Shown: positions 1 to 11,965 of the stretch, piece after piece
How the letters are laid out: every line of letters starts with the position of its first letter
Numbering within the stretch: position 1 is the stretch's first letter
NCBI GenBank assembly: GCA_943737045.1
Contig: CALSFV010000475.1
Location: 1 to 64,000, forward strand
Direction of reading: 5' to 3'
Origin: Parapristionchus giblindavisi
Lineage: Eukaryota > Nematoda > Chromadorea > Rhabditida > Diplogasteridae
Length of the DNA: 64,000 bases
Translations under genes and position numbers: made by a program
Notes under the pieces: generated by a model
What the model saw: only the letters and a program-made list of their open reading frames with translations
Databases searched by the model: none
Told to the model about the DNA's origin: nothing

Positions 1-1651
1 TATGAGTGCACTATAAAATGGGTGCAAATAGACTACTGTAGATATGAATATTATATTGATTGAATACTCTTAAAGGGACCGGGAAACGAAAAACAAGTTG
101 ATCTAATATAAAAGAGCTTGAAATTCTGTTTCGAAATATATAAATCTTATATCATAAGAATTCTCTGGTAAGGAGAACGGCGCAGCTAAAAAACTACAGT
201 CTGCTCCATGTAGCGGGAGCCTTTTCCTAATTGCCACACCAACTCTTTGGATACGACTTGAAATTGAATATTTTGATGATAATTCTATACGCAGTGGCGA
301 ATTATGAAGAATAAAACTCAATAATGGGCTATTTTGAGCTTTTCGATGGAGTTAGCATACTGTAGTTCGGAAACCTCGCCCGTGGTGTGGAGCAGGCTAC
401 AGTAATCCAATTTCTTACCAGAGGGTCTTTTCAAACTTTCAAATACATATTTCTGAATAGTTCTTTGAGCTTATCAACATGAGATCAACTATTTTAACTA
501 TTTCGAATCGAAATTTTTGGATGCCAGCTGCCTTTAACAATCTCATCTTCCATTTATTATCTCATTCTCCTTTGTTTCTTATGTCAAAGTAATATAATCT
601 AAATGATAAAAGATAAATATAATTTGTTATTAATATACATTAATTACAGGATTGTGGTTCTTCATCGAAAAGTGATGATTGTCTTCCTCCTAATGAGAAA
701 AGAGTTAAAGTTGAATAGATTAAACTATCCCCTCCCTCTCCCTCTTCATTCCCCTCTTTACTCTCCCTCTCCCTCCCTCTTTCCCACACCCCTATCCTCA
801 TCTTTTCATCACTTCAATGTGCAATTCATTTAGTCAAGTCGTCCTTTTTATTTCCAATTTCTTTATATATAAATATCTTTATTATTCTATTATTATTACT
901 ATAGATATCTTCGTATCTTTATTTTTGTGTACAAAATCTATTAATTTGTGGAATAAAGATTGGAACCACGTACAATTCAAACAATGTTATCAAAATAATT
1001 ATTTGTATTCATAGCGTTTAATATGAATAGTTGATGAAGTATTACAAAGGATTAGATGGAATATCCCATTATTACATGATATACTCTAATTACTTGATGA
1101 ACTACTCTATCTCTCTAACTTTATCTCCTCCCCTTCTACCTCTATCCAACTCTCCCTCTAGTCCTCTTCCTTCTTCCTCCCCTCTTCTCATCGATTCTCT
1201 TCTAAAGGGGAGAGATACTCTTCTTCTTCTTATTTCTTTTCATATTCTTCATTCGTTTTTTCTTCCATTCAATATTTAGATGATATTGATTTCTTTTGAT
1301 TATCTTAAAATTTACTTAGATGATTCTTTTGAGGTTATAGATTGGTACAGCATTCAAATGTATCCTTCTTTCTCCCTTTTCAATTCCCTCCCTCTCCTTC
1401 CCTCTCTTCTCTCCTTTTCATTCTTTTCTCTCTATATTCAATCAATATTCGACTCAATGTTCATTTTGTCATGGAAAATAAATAAAATAAAATGAAAATG
1501 GTATATAGAATGATTCAAAATTCTCTAATGATCCGTTCAAAAGTTGCGAAGAGGAAAGAAAATCTGGGAGAACACGCACACTCTCGCATCTTTTTCGTTC
1601 GTGTCTTTTCGTTTTGTGATTTTTGAAGAGGATATAACTATATAATATTAG
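1..1651. other. Intergenic, AT-rich, no gene recognised
   Basis: I see no supported gene. All open frames are short and lack recognisable motifs. Pyrimidine-rich tracts on the plus strand lie near 721-800, 1125-1215 and 1365-1435. They give artificial Pro/Ser/Leu-rich frames. The last 100 bases upstream of 1652 may hold the promoter of the Ser-rich gene, but no element is clear. Confidence 0.6.
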
Positions 1652-2446
1652 ATGTCGACTCCAATGTCATCATCATCATCTTCATCAACATCATCATCTA
1701 TTCGTATTAATCATTCATTTGATGATCATCGTCCTTCTGATCTCATTCCTTCTCATTCTATTCTTCAAAGAGCAAAGAGTGAATCATCATGTGAATCTAT
1801 TACTGAATCTGAAGATGAACCTGATGAGGTATATATAGATAGATTCATTCCCTATTTCATATCATTTCATTCATTGTAAGGTCAAGGAAGATATGAATGA
1901 ATTCTAATAGAAATATCTAAATGTTAGAAGTATATTTCATCTTTGTTATTCTTTTTCCTTGTATTATTCTTAACTGAATGAGGAGTGTATATCATAGGGA
2001 ATGAATATCTATCTATAATAGTAGATAATACAATTGTACTTTCATGATGAAAAGGGATAATATAGAGATAGAAAGGTCAATAATTACAATGAAGAGGATA
2101 TGTAGATAAAAGTATGAATGGATGATATAAATGAAATATCGATTATTCATAATAATATTGATTATTTAAGATGCCCTTATCATCATTTCCATCATATTCA
2201 TCATCATCATCTCATTCTCATCATAAAGCTCGTCGTTCATTATCATTAGTATCATCAATATCTCCATATAATCGTCCTCGTCGTATATCTCCATTTATTC
2301 CAATAACTTATCGTTCATCTCGTAAACATTCTCTTCCTAATCTATCACGTGATTCAATATCAGATGATCTATTACCATCTATACCTGAAGCTCCTTTGAC
2401 TAGTCCAACTAATCATTCATTACCTCATAAGAACAATAATAATTGA
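1652..2446 (+). CDS. Ser-rich basic protein, unknown function
   Basis: Two exons are supported: 1652-1828 and 2171-2446, joined in phase 0 by a 342-nt intron (GTATAT...TTTAAG). The product is 150 aa. I do not recognise the family. The N-terminus is nearly all Ser/Thr, followed by an acidic stretch (ESEDEPDE) around residues 50-59. The second exon is basic and has three spaced sites that look like basophilic kinase or 14-3-3 motifs (KARRSLSL, RPRRISP, SRKHSLP). No membrane segment or signal peptide is visible, so a disordered cytosolic or nuclear regulator is the best inference. It ends tail-to-tail with the minus-strand gene at 2643. An additional upstream exon or a different start cannot be excluded. 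Low complexity makes the coding call moderate. Confidence 0.5.
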
Positions 2447-2642
2447 TCTATCTATTCATTCTATTCATTCAGTCTATTCATTGTATATTCATACGGGTTA
2501 ATCTTCATCAATTACTGGATATTCATTCATTCTCTTCTCATTTATTCACTTCCATTCAATCTTCTACTTCATTCTTTATCATAATAAACATGTTTATACA
2601 TATAAATGATTACAATAATGATATCTCGTCTACAGTATTCTA

Positions 2643-4192
2643 TTATCCAACACCAACACCACCATTGACACCAACTAATCCTCCTCCATTAGATCCATTT
2701 CCTTGTCCTCTTCTATACAATTCAGGTTTACTTGATCCCATTAAACCGAGTCCAATACCTTCATTTCATTAGAGTTACTTCATTTCAAAGTCTTGAAGTA
2801 AATTCAATTTCTTTCATTCAAATTAGAATCCCTCATTCCTTCGTTTTCTATTCTCAATATCAAATAGCTAAGATTTCATATAGATATAGATTTCAATCGA
2901 TATATGGGAGTATAATAGTTCAGCACAACTTCTGCTCTACTGCTGCTCATTTTTGGAACTATCTAATTTTGGGAAGCATTTTTTTCTGGGAAAACAAGCA
3001 AAGTTTAAAAAAATCCAAAACGTTCGAGTTTCGGACTATTATACTCCCCGATATATTAAAGATGAATAAATAAATAGATATGCTATGATACCAGTATTAA
3101 CTCCAACAGGTGAATCCATTCCTGGTATAGGACCTACATCTACACCCCATCCTGCATCAACCTGAATATTATTATTGATTTATTGATTATATTATATGAA
3201 TCGATAAACCTCAAGTCCAGGGACAGCTCCGATTCCAAAGTTGAAATTACCAGAAACATCAACTCTTCCAGGACCTCCTCCACCACCGTATCCTAATCCC
3301 CATCCCTGATATTCATTTATATTATATTGAAAGTATTGTAATTCAGAAAAATTATGAACGAAACTAAATATCTCCATTTGAGAAATATATAGAATAAAAC
3401 GATTAACTTTTTTTAAATACGTGGAAAAGCATACTCTAGGATTGACTCCGCCCATTCTTGGTCCTGGAAGACTATGAAAGTTTGGTACATGACATATAAA
3501 GGAATAATCCTTAAATAATGAAGATATTCAATATATTGATTGGAGTGTGTACCTTACAGAACTCAACCAAATCAATTCTTAATGGTTTAGATGGTTGACA
3601 TGTCCATGCAAATGAATATTTCATTCGACTACAGTATCCATTATCTTTCGGTGTGAGACCAGGATAGATTCGATCTTTTATTGGATCATGACAACAATGA
3701 GATGATCGATATATTGATTGAGATTGAATATGATGATCTTCTTCCATTGCCCCTATTCATCATCTCTTTATCAATCTTATATGGTAATGGAGAGAAAAAA
3801 ATGAAAGTGAAAGAAAACCAGATTAGAGATCTATGATCGAGAATGAATTGCCATAGACAATTCAAGGAGAAATAGTGAAACGAGATAAAGGAGAGGGAGA
3901 GGGAGAGAGAGGGAGAGAGGGAGAGGGAGAGAAAGAATGACAGGAGGAGGGAAGAAGAGATAAAGAAATAAGGAGATAAATTTAGAGCGATAATAACGAC
4001 TTACTCTTTTGGCAAATTTGAAGATGTGGTTCTGCAGTACATAAGTCTTGAATAGGAATATCAAAGATTTGATCAGATGAAGATAAAGATGATTCTAATG
4101 AAGAAACAGATTGAAATAGATAAATAATGATATTACTTACGAATATGAAGAATAAGAATAAGGAAGATATTGATAGAAGAAGAAGTATTCAT
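2643..4192 (-). CDS. Secreted Cys- and Gly-rich protein, unknown family
   Basis: Seven exons keep frame throughout: 4141-4192, 4005-4094, 3553-3752, 3435-3509, 3210-3305, 3092-3161 and 2643-2758. They give 232 aa. The first exon is a signal peptide (Met, short Ser run, then an Ile/Leu core). Residues about 25-140 carry paired cysteines (CCHD, FAWTC, VEFCK, FICHVP), suggesting a disulfide-bonded extracellular domain. The C-terminal half is Gly/Pro-rich with GWG, GYGGGGG and GIG patterns. The last intron (2759-3091) is longer than its neighbours because it contains a MITE. It lies next to two other small secreted-protein genes in the same orientation. I do not recognise the domain; a cuticle, pharyngeal or matrix role is only inference. 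Confidence 0.7.
2900..3056. mobile_element. MITE-like inverted-repeat element in an intron
   Basis: The left end GGGAGTATAATAGT is mirrored at the right by ACTATTATACTCCC. Both are flanked by ATATAT, so the ends could be TA-type target duplications as in Tc1/mariner-derived MITEs. The interior has no coding frame. It sits within the last intron of the 2643-4192 gene. Exact borders are uncertain by a few bases. Confidence 0.6.
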
Positions 4193-4409
4193 TTGTGATT
4201 GAAATGTATTGTTGAACTCGTTAGAATAGAAAAGAGATCATTCATTTACAAGGTCAAATACAATCAATGAATTATAAAAAGAAAACCAAAGACAAACTTA
4301 TTACATATCAAGTTATTGAAAGTTCTCATAGAGAATAAACCCGTTTGGGATGAGGCAGTGATTATTAGACTTATTAATTATTATTAATATTATTATTTAA
4401 ATATAATAA

Positions 4410-5666
4410 TTATTTAGTGAAAATAGAATCTTCAGCATTAGCTCCAGATGATTCATATTGTGCACATGAGGCACGAGCTATAGTAATTGGAGTTCCTCCT
4501 TCAACATATGTCCATATCCCAGTCAAATGATCACATGTCAACTGAAATCATTCATATCATTCATACTCTATTTTACTTCTATCCCTAACTAAGGGTAGAT
4601 AATTATATTAATTGATTGAATAACATACAGTAAGTCCAGCCATAACAGAATCTCCTTCTACTTCGGCCACTTTATTTCCATTTGCATCAAAAAGTTGAAT
4701 ATATACATTACGGGGCTGAAACAACATTAGTGAATAAATGATACTTTTCAACATATTTTTTTTTAAATTATCGACGATCGAGTTCATTTTAGAACTGATT
4801 AACCTTGGTAAATTCGGAAAATCTTTAATGTTGTTGTTGAATCTTTTATCTCTCTTATCCAAATGATGGAGTTTGCAAAAGTCACACCCACAAGCTATTC
4901 GCCCTTTAAGGTTTACCCGTTTTCAAACCTCTCATTTTAAACTGAATTTTATTTGAAATATTTAAATAAATAACATACATTAGTAAAAGCTGCTGCCTGA
5001 CATGTTAAATATCCTTCATCTCCACACGAAGATGATACTCTTCTCTATAAGAGAAGAACTATCTTTCATATATGATCTTTGATCTTTGATCTTTGATCTT
5101 TGATCTTTGGTATTTCCGATCCCATTAACACATGATAGATCTTTGTTAGAGAATTGCGGATAATTAAATAGTATGAGAATAATAATAACAAGGTTGAATG
5201 AATAGATAGAAATAATAAATGGAATAGATACTCATTTTTAGATAATTTATTACTTTATCATTCCTATTTCAACTAAAAAACGGATATATTTTAATTTCAC
5301 AAACATAACTAAGAGAAATGTAATGAATTTTTCTTCATTTTAGAAAAAAATTTCATAGGTCATGAAGTAAAGGAAAATAAAATAATTTGATTTATGAACA
5401 TCGGAAAAAAATCGATCACAAACGGAAAATAACTCACGAGAATTGAACATTGCTCAAGTACTTCGTTATTGTCATTAATAATTGGAGTTGTTTTGAGTAA
5501 AGAAGTTGATGTTAATAAAGGACAACATAGATCTGAATTGAATGAATCGAATTATGATTAGAATGATAATAAACAAACAAGGTACTGTTGTTGTAGTTGG
5601 TTGCTCTGTTGACATACAAGATGATGATGAATGAATGAATGAGAAGAGAAGAAGAAGAAGAATCAT
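4410..5666 (-). CDS. Secreted C6-domain protein
   Basis: Five exons (5579-5666, 5438-5532, 4979-5044, 4629-4715, 4410-4541) encode 155 aa. Residues 1-18 form a signal peptide (Leu-rich core, FIHSSSSC). A Thr-rich spacer leads to one C6 domain, an extracellular six-cysteine domain known mainly from nematodes. Supporting landmarks in order are LCCPLL, EQCSIL, SSCGDEGYLTC, the strand NVYIQLFDANG, then LTCDHLTGIW and ITIARASC near the C-terminus. The usual C6 pattern of a Trp after the fifth cysteine and a final Ile-x-x-x-x-Cys is present. Domain function is unknown. The gene has the same orientation as secreted-protein genes on both sides. Intron 2 holds (GATCTTT)n repeats. Confidence 0.8.
5073..5108. 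repeat. (GATCTTT)n heptamer repeat in C6-gene intron
   Basis: About five tandem GATCTTT units. This is the one clear copy I found that reads antisense to its host transcript; elsewhere the motif is mostly in the sense orientation. Confidence 0.8.
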
Positions 5667-5919
5667 TGATTAGATAATGAATGAATGAATGAATGGCAGA
5701 TAGATGGATTGAGTGAAATAAGGAATGAATGAATAGAGAAGGTCGAGAATAGATGAGGATTGAAGGACTGGATAAGCAAGATTAAGATGAATGATGAAGA
5801 AGATGAAGATGAGATGAAGAGACAATGATTATCATCTTACAATACAACAATATCAATATGTTTATTGTTATGAAAGAGATCAAAGATCAATAACAAGTAT
5901 GTACAAAAATGAATTGAAT

Positions 5920-6823
5920 CTATTTGCCAACACCAAATCCCCATCCTCCTCCTATTGGACCTACACCTGGTGCTGTTACTCCAAATCCTGAACTTATACC
6001 AAATAATGATCCACCCCCTCCACCTAAACCACTACCAAATCCATTACCCATACCACTACCAAATCCATTTCCCATACCACTACCAAATCCACCACGAGGT
6101 CTATATGTTTGTGGTGGATATGAAGGTGCACTAGGTTGAGATACTGTAGTCGGTGATAAATTTGAAGATGAAGTCTTGGCAGATTGCCAATTAGATGAAT
6201 CCTTATCTCCCCATAAATCATCAGAAGTTATCTTAGATGATGATGACGTCATCTTTGTTGGTTTCTCTTCCCATAAATCTTCTTCTTCATTTATTTTATT
6301 CTTTATTCTTCCAGATTCAATTTCAGCTGAATTCAATTCTAATAGAGCTTGACTATCCAATAAACCTTCTTCTTCTCCTTTCACTGATTTCATTTTAGTT
6401 AATGATTGTACTCTTCTATCTATAGGAGGAGGTACAACCATTGATCTACTTTCCCAATCATTATTGATTGGTTTCTTTGTTGTTGTAATTACAGTACTCC
6501 TTCCAGTATCAATATAATCTTCACGGGAATCCCAATCAAATATAAACTTGGCCGGTCGTTTCGTAATAGAAAATGATCGTTGTGGCAGAGCATATCCAGT
6601 TTGTGATGGTTGACTAGAGAGGTAGAGATAGAGATGGATAAGGAAAGAATCAAAGATCAAAGATCAAACCTGCATGATACACGAAGACATCTACATGAAA
6701 CAGGTGGACATGAAGGAATGAACCATCCTAAGAGTTCAAAGATCAAAGATCAGAGATTGAATAAATAAAAGATTAACCTGATAATGAATGAAATGTATAG
6801 AGAAGAAGTATAAGTAGTCTCAT
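5920..6823 (-). CDS. Secreted protein with Cys-rich start and GFGSGMGN repeats
   Basis: Three exons (6778-6823, 6670-6727, 5920-6613) give 265 aa. The first exon supplies a signal peptide (MRLLILLLYTFHSLS). Directly after it is a compact cysteine cluster (CPPVSCRCLRVSC). A polar Ser/Thr/Glu-rich middle follows, with two WDSRE/WESRS-like motifs and two DLW motifs. The last 60 residues are Gly-rich, with the octamer GFGSGMGN repeated from a 24-bp DNA repeat and ending in GGGWGFGVGK. I do not recognise the family. It shares signal peptide, Cys-rich head and Gly-rich tail with the gene at 2643-4192, so a common extracellular matrix or cuticle role is plausible but unproven. The long open frame and clean splice sites make it a real gene. 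Confidence 0.75.
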
Positions 6824-8406
6824 GTATCAATCCTACTATGAAGAGATAGATAAAGTATGAAAGGGGGAGAAAATGAAATAGAGGAGTTCTTAAGTAGTAT
6901 ACTACATTAAACGATACAAATACTTTCATATAAAATCCAATCCAATCAATGTCATTCACTTCATTTTATTTAGAAATTATACTCATTCTATACTATACAC
7001 CTATAGGCATAGATAAATAAATAAATAAATAACCGTCTGTACCGTCACAACGAGAGAAAACGACACAAGTAGGATTGCATGGGAGATTTTTCCATAGGAG
7101 AATTTTAAATCTTTCTGTGTTGATTTTCATGATAAATAACACTAACCCAATTAAGAAAAAAGAAACCAATTTGAAATTCATTTAAAAATGTAAAGTGGCC
7201 GCCTTGATGGAAAGAAGTGTTTACGATTAGAAGTGCAAGTCTGAATGAAATTAGATATGAATCTTCGATATTAAAACCAACATAGGCCAGAGTGTAAAGA
7301 AAGGTATACTCCATAGACCAAAATTTATAGTATTTGGAAAAAAGGACAAAGATATATAACCGATTAATTTTTTAAGGTATGGAAAACTAGGAGATTTTGC
7401 CATATAATCTCCTACGTGCGTTGCAGGGTTTTCTCGAAAAACTTTTTCGAAAAAAATTCGAAAAAATCGAAAAATATTTTAATATAAAAAGGTACAAAAT
7501 TTCAAAAATTTATGACATTTTAACAAAAATTTCAAATTTGGATACAACAAATACGATTTCACTTGAGCAAAACATGTATATTTCATCGTGTAAGCAGCTT
7601 CAATTAAGAATCACACAGTTGCAATTCTTACATTTCCATTTTATCGATACTAATAATTAGGGAATGGATGTTTTCGATAGAGAAAACATTGTTTAATTTT
7701 TTTCCGAATTTTCGAATTTTTTCGCACAGCCCTGGTGCGTTGTATTCTCTCGTTTTGACGGTGTTTTGACAATAGTGAAACTGAAAATAAACAAATCGAC
7801 TTTAATTCTGTTAGAATTTAATAATGTTATGTACATATATTGCTTGAATGAAATATTTCTTTGTCTATCATACTTTATATAAGAATACAACTATGACTGA
7901 AACAAGAAGGAGCAACATAGAATGTTCATTCTAATATCTAATGAATTATGACAGAAATAAGATAATAAAGCAAATAAAAGAAGGATAGACTAGATGAGAT
8001 CTAGTAAGTGAATCTAGTATGATTAGTAGAATATGAACAAGTGAACAAAATATTAACCTCGTAAGACAAATTATAGTGAAACTCATTGAGATGAATGAAA
8101 GAAGATGTTAGTAAAAGGTAAAGGTAAATCCCGTTATTGACGGCACACAAAGTCCTACGGGAGATCACTGATAGGCCAGTGATTACAATTAAGATAACAG
8201 TACAATATAATAATCTCTCATTGTATATATAACCTGAGATTATAATTGATTGATTGCACAATGAAGAATATAAAGGAATCAATAGTCACAGGGATGAATA
8301 ATGAATGGTACCCATTAATATAATGAACATCTAATATATAATACAATTGATCTATTCCAATTAGGGATTACAAGTCTCAACTCTTTTAATTATATTATAG
8401 ATTAGT
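6824..8406. other. Intergenic with hAT MITE
   Basis: This is the upstream region of the 5920-6823 gene and the 3' flank of the OST-alpha gene. The only clear structure is the MITE at 7424-7734. Several short hydrophobic frames on the minus strand (for example 7105-7314) have no motif support. Confidence 0.6.
7424..7734. mobile_element. hAT-type MITE with 8-bp target duplication
   Basis: The ends are CAGGG at the left and CCCTG at the right, with imperfect terminal inverted repeats rich in TTTCGAAAAA. Perfect 8-bp direct repeats GTGCGTTG flank it at 7416-7423 and 7735-7742. CAGGG termini plus an 8-bp duplication are the signature of hAT transposons. At 311 bp and with no transposase frame it is non-autonomous. 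Confidence 0.85.
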
Positions 8407-9262
8407 CTATGTATCTACAGTATTATCAATCAATAATGAATGATGTGCAGATGGAAATAAAGAAGATGGAATGACTCTATCTCTATCTCCTTCTTCTCCT
8501 GATATCATTGATCCATCTCCACTCATATTTGTTTCATCTGTTACCTATAATCATATCATCTTTCTATACACAAACTATACTATAGTATCTATTCTTCAAT
8601 CTATAACTTCTAATGAGTATTCATAATGATTGACAGTTTGAGTCAATACAATGTATACTCAAAGATATGAAGAAGAAGAACGAATTCATGGGAATCAATA
8701 TAAAATATCTTCTCTCTTTCGAATAAACCTTTACATCTACTTTTTAAATCACATAAACTATAACTTAAAACATTTTTTCCTGTACTATTGCTCGATATAC
8801 AAAAAAAGATAATAATACCTGAGATAGTGCTTTTCGTGAAGGAAAGTTATCAAAAAGAGCACATCGATGAGGGGCGAGAAGATATGATGATAATAGAGAT
8901 AAGAAGAACATTTGAACGATTAGAACAAATGAACATACAACTGAAAAGATCAAAGATCAATTATGGATGATATTCATAATGAATATTGTATATGACTGAT
9001 AATGGAATGTATTAGTAATAGAATGAGTAATAGATTGATATAGATAAGAGTGATAATGAAATGATAATGATAATAGATAAGAGATGATTGATAACTAACA
9101 TTTAGCATTACTCTCAGCTGATAGAAGAGGTCCACATGGAATAAGATCAAATCGAAGAAGAATATTCTCAAATAACATAGGTTGTTGAGCAGTAAAGAAT
9201 AGAAGAGATAGATCAACTAGACGAAATACTGTCATGAAACAATATGGTCGAAGAGGTTCCTG

Positions 9263-9315
<53 letters not shown>

Positions 9316-11291
9316 TAGTCATATCAACTACACATATTTATCATCTCTACCAACAATACTTTTTATATTAAATATAATCTTAAATCGATCTCTTATTACT
9401 CTTCATTCCTATGTTTCAATTCAGAAATGACAATGGAATACAAATCTATTGAATTCGTTCATTCTTAGTAAGATAAAGTGATGATTCATAATAGCAGTAT
9501 TAGTCATATATACTAATCTCATACATAATACAATCGTATCCATTTATATCACTCAACTCTTACGATATGGATATTATCAATTTAATTCATTTCATTGGAA
9601 TAAAAAAATCAAATTATTCCAATCTATTCTCTATACTAAATATAATAACTAGATTATTTAACGAATCACAATCTTGATAGAATAGAAGAATTCAAAATAT
9701 TTTCATATAATGAATAAACTAGTTCACTCTATATCCTACATTCATAACTATGTATTATGTATTAACATTACTATGATAGATGAATGAAACTAACAGCAGT
9801 TAATCGAGCCAATGAATGAACTCCAAATATAGCCAATAATAGAGATGCAACAGCTCCTGTATCAGTCCATTTCAAGAATCTAGAATTAAAAAGATATTAT
9901 TGATTGAATAAAATGATTCATCTATATCAAATAGAGTAAGTAAGTAAGCAAACATTCATTCCATGTCACTCAATTCTTCTATTTGTCTTTATATTCTCAA
10001 GTTCTCTTCATTTTCATCAACTATATCTTCCAATATATTCTAATCTCTATGACTACCTTCAATACACTATCTCTTCCTTCCTTCCACTTCTCCCTCTATC
10101 TCTTTCCTATTCATTTCCATTTATTATTACTCATAACCAATCCTATTACGAAACTTCTCCTATCTACACATTCTCAATAACGATGGACATAAAGATCAAA
10201 GATCAAAGTACCGTACCCGGCTGCATTCTCTCTCAATTCAGCAATAGCTACAGTATCAGCAGCTACAATAACAGCTCGAACTATCGGAGCTTGCATTACC
10301 ATCCATTCTATCCATCGAATATTTCTTCTGTTAAAAGATCAAAGATCAATATTGAAAGATCAAAGATCAAACTAACTCTGATACAGCTGCAGTAGGTAAC
10401 CATCCAAGAGGGATAAGACAACAGAATGGTGGAGATCGAAAATCAATATGCGTATGATTTAATCGATTGACTAGAGCTGATCTACCACCGTATAAATGAC
10501 GACAAAGTGATACAATGACAAAGAGACATAGTAGATAGTATAATACACCTGTAATATATTCATTATATTCCATACACAAATAATTACTATATAATATTTA
10601 GTGTATTTCAACTTTATATGCACTATTACTCTAATGATAGTTATATAAATGAAGGAATTCTCATGAAAGGTAAAGGATATTTCAAGTACAAAAGGTTATA
10701 TCTCTTCTCTCCGTCATTCAGTGCATATTATGTAGTCTATAAGATAGAAAATAGCAACTGCTTCTCTCTCTCTCATACTCTATCTCTCTCACCTTCATCT
10801 ATTACATATTCTTACCAATGGAAGTGAGTACAACAGCAGCACGTGGTAGACATAAACCAACTAGACATGTCATACATGAAACAGGGAACAATGACAATAG
10901 GAAGTACAACTTATTACGACGTTGTTCAATTGATACATAACTGAAAAGAGATAATATTAATATTGAAGAGTAATGAGAAGATAGTCGTCATCTCATCATC
11001 GATATATTTGTTGATAATATTGATGATCAATATAATAAAGGACTAACAAGTATACACAGATAAGATGAATTAATGATAGTAGAAGGACAGCTATAGTTAG
11101 TAGGAAAGCTATAGAAATGAAGACAATGTGCCATGCTTCCAGATCTATAATCAATCATATCAATGATACAATTAAACAAATAGTAACTAACTTGTTAAGA
11201 ATTGTGATCCTGATGGGGGATCATGGATTGAACAATTAGAATGAGATGGTCGAACGATACTTCTTATTAATTGACCTAATCTATCACTCAT
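8407..11291 (-). CDS. Organic solute transporter subunit alpha (OST-alpha family)
   Basis: Nine exons (11192-11291, 11048-11144, 10816-10940, 10377-10548, 10217-10327, 9795-9879, 9100-9259, 8819-8940, 8407-8544) encode 369 aa, close to the family length. It is a seven-helix membrane protein. Family landmarks in order are EAWHIVF (helix 1), YVSIEQRRNKLYFLL, LCLPRAA, YGGRSAL, the diagnostic SPPFCC near residue 150, QAPIVRAV, and EPLRPYCFMTVFR followed by a helix. The Solute_trans_a family includes vertebrate SLC51A and worm OSTA proteins, which move steroids and other organic solutes or shape ciliary membranes. The C-terminal tail after the last helix is short, acidic and Ser-rich. The start codon directly follows TTGTAG, a likely trans-splice acceptor. 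Which osta paralogue it is cannot be decided here. Confidence 0.9.
9267..9312. repeat. (TA)n microsatellite in OST-alpha intron
   Basis: An uninterrupted TA run of roughly 45 bases immediately upstream (in transcript sense) of the exon ending at 9259. Confidence 0.95.
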
Positions 11292-11965
11292 CTACAATAA
11301 ATCAATTATGAAAGGGCAATTGAAAGAAAGATAAAAAATACTATATCGACCCGCGAGCGCGCTCGGAGCAAAGAAAGTGTAGAAGGGAGAAGAGAGGGAG
11401 GAGAGTATAACGCGCCCCTCCCCTTCTTCTACTCTTCCCCTATGACTCTTCGTTCTCTACATAACAGGCACATACATACACAATCAGACACAGAATTTAT
11501 TATCTATTTTGATATTTCATATTAATGATTAACAATCTAACAAACAGTTAACTCTACAATCCAACATAGAAATTCACAAGATGGCAAAATCCACAAGAAA
11601 TAGAGATCAAACAAACCCACGAATGTGAGGTTAGTGGCTTAGAGCGCCCCTCTATTAACAGATACGAGAAGGCAGTTCAAGAGAACTAGAGTAAACAAGG
11701 GATGGGGTTAACAAAAAATTCACAATCATTATGGTACAGATTCGTCATATGGCACAGGGAAAAATATACACAAGACAGGAACAAAGCTCTTAACTTGATC
11801 TCTAATGATATTGTACAAGTATTAAATCATTTCTATATACTACAGCATTCACGAGTTTTGGTCACCTGGTTCACATTTGTACAGTAAAAAAAGGAATTGA
11901 GATTGTAGTATCATACAGAGCATGCATGTCATTCTGAGATATGCAGATGGAAAGGACAATAATAT
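11292..11965. promoter_or_regulatory. Intergenic region upstream of OST-alpha
   Basis: No gene is visible. Just upstream of the OST-alpha start is a GC-richer block (about 11346-11450) with CCGCGAGCGCGCTCGG and a purine-rich tract facing a pyrimidine-rich one. These could pair into a hairpin and mark a promoter or processing region. The assignment is inference. Confidence 0.35.

Noticed and set aside
7105..7314. Hydrophobic minus-strand frames upstream of the 5920-6823 gene
   Set aside because: No splice partner, family motif or consistent frame; composition is typical of AT-rich noncoding DNA.
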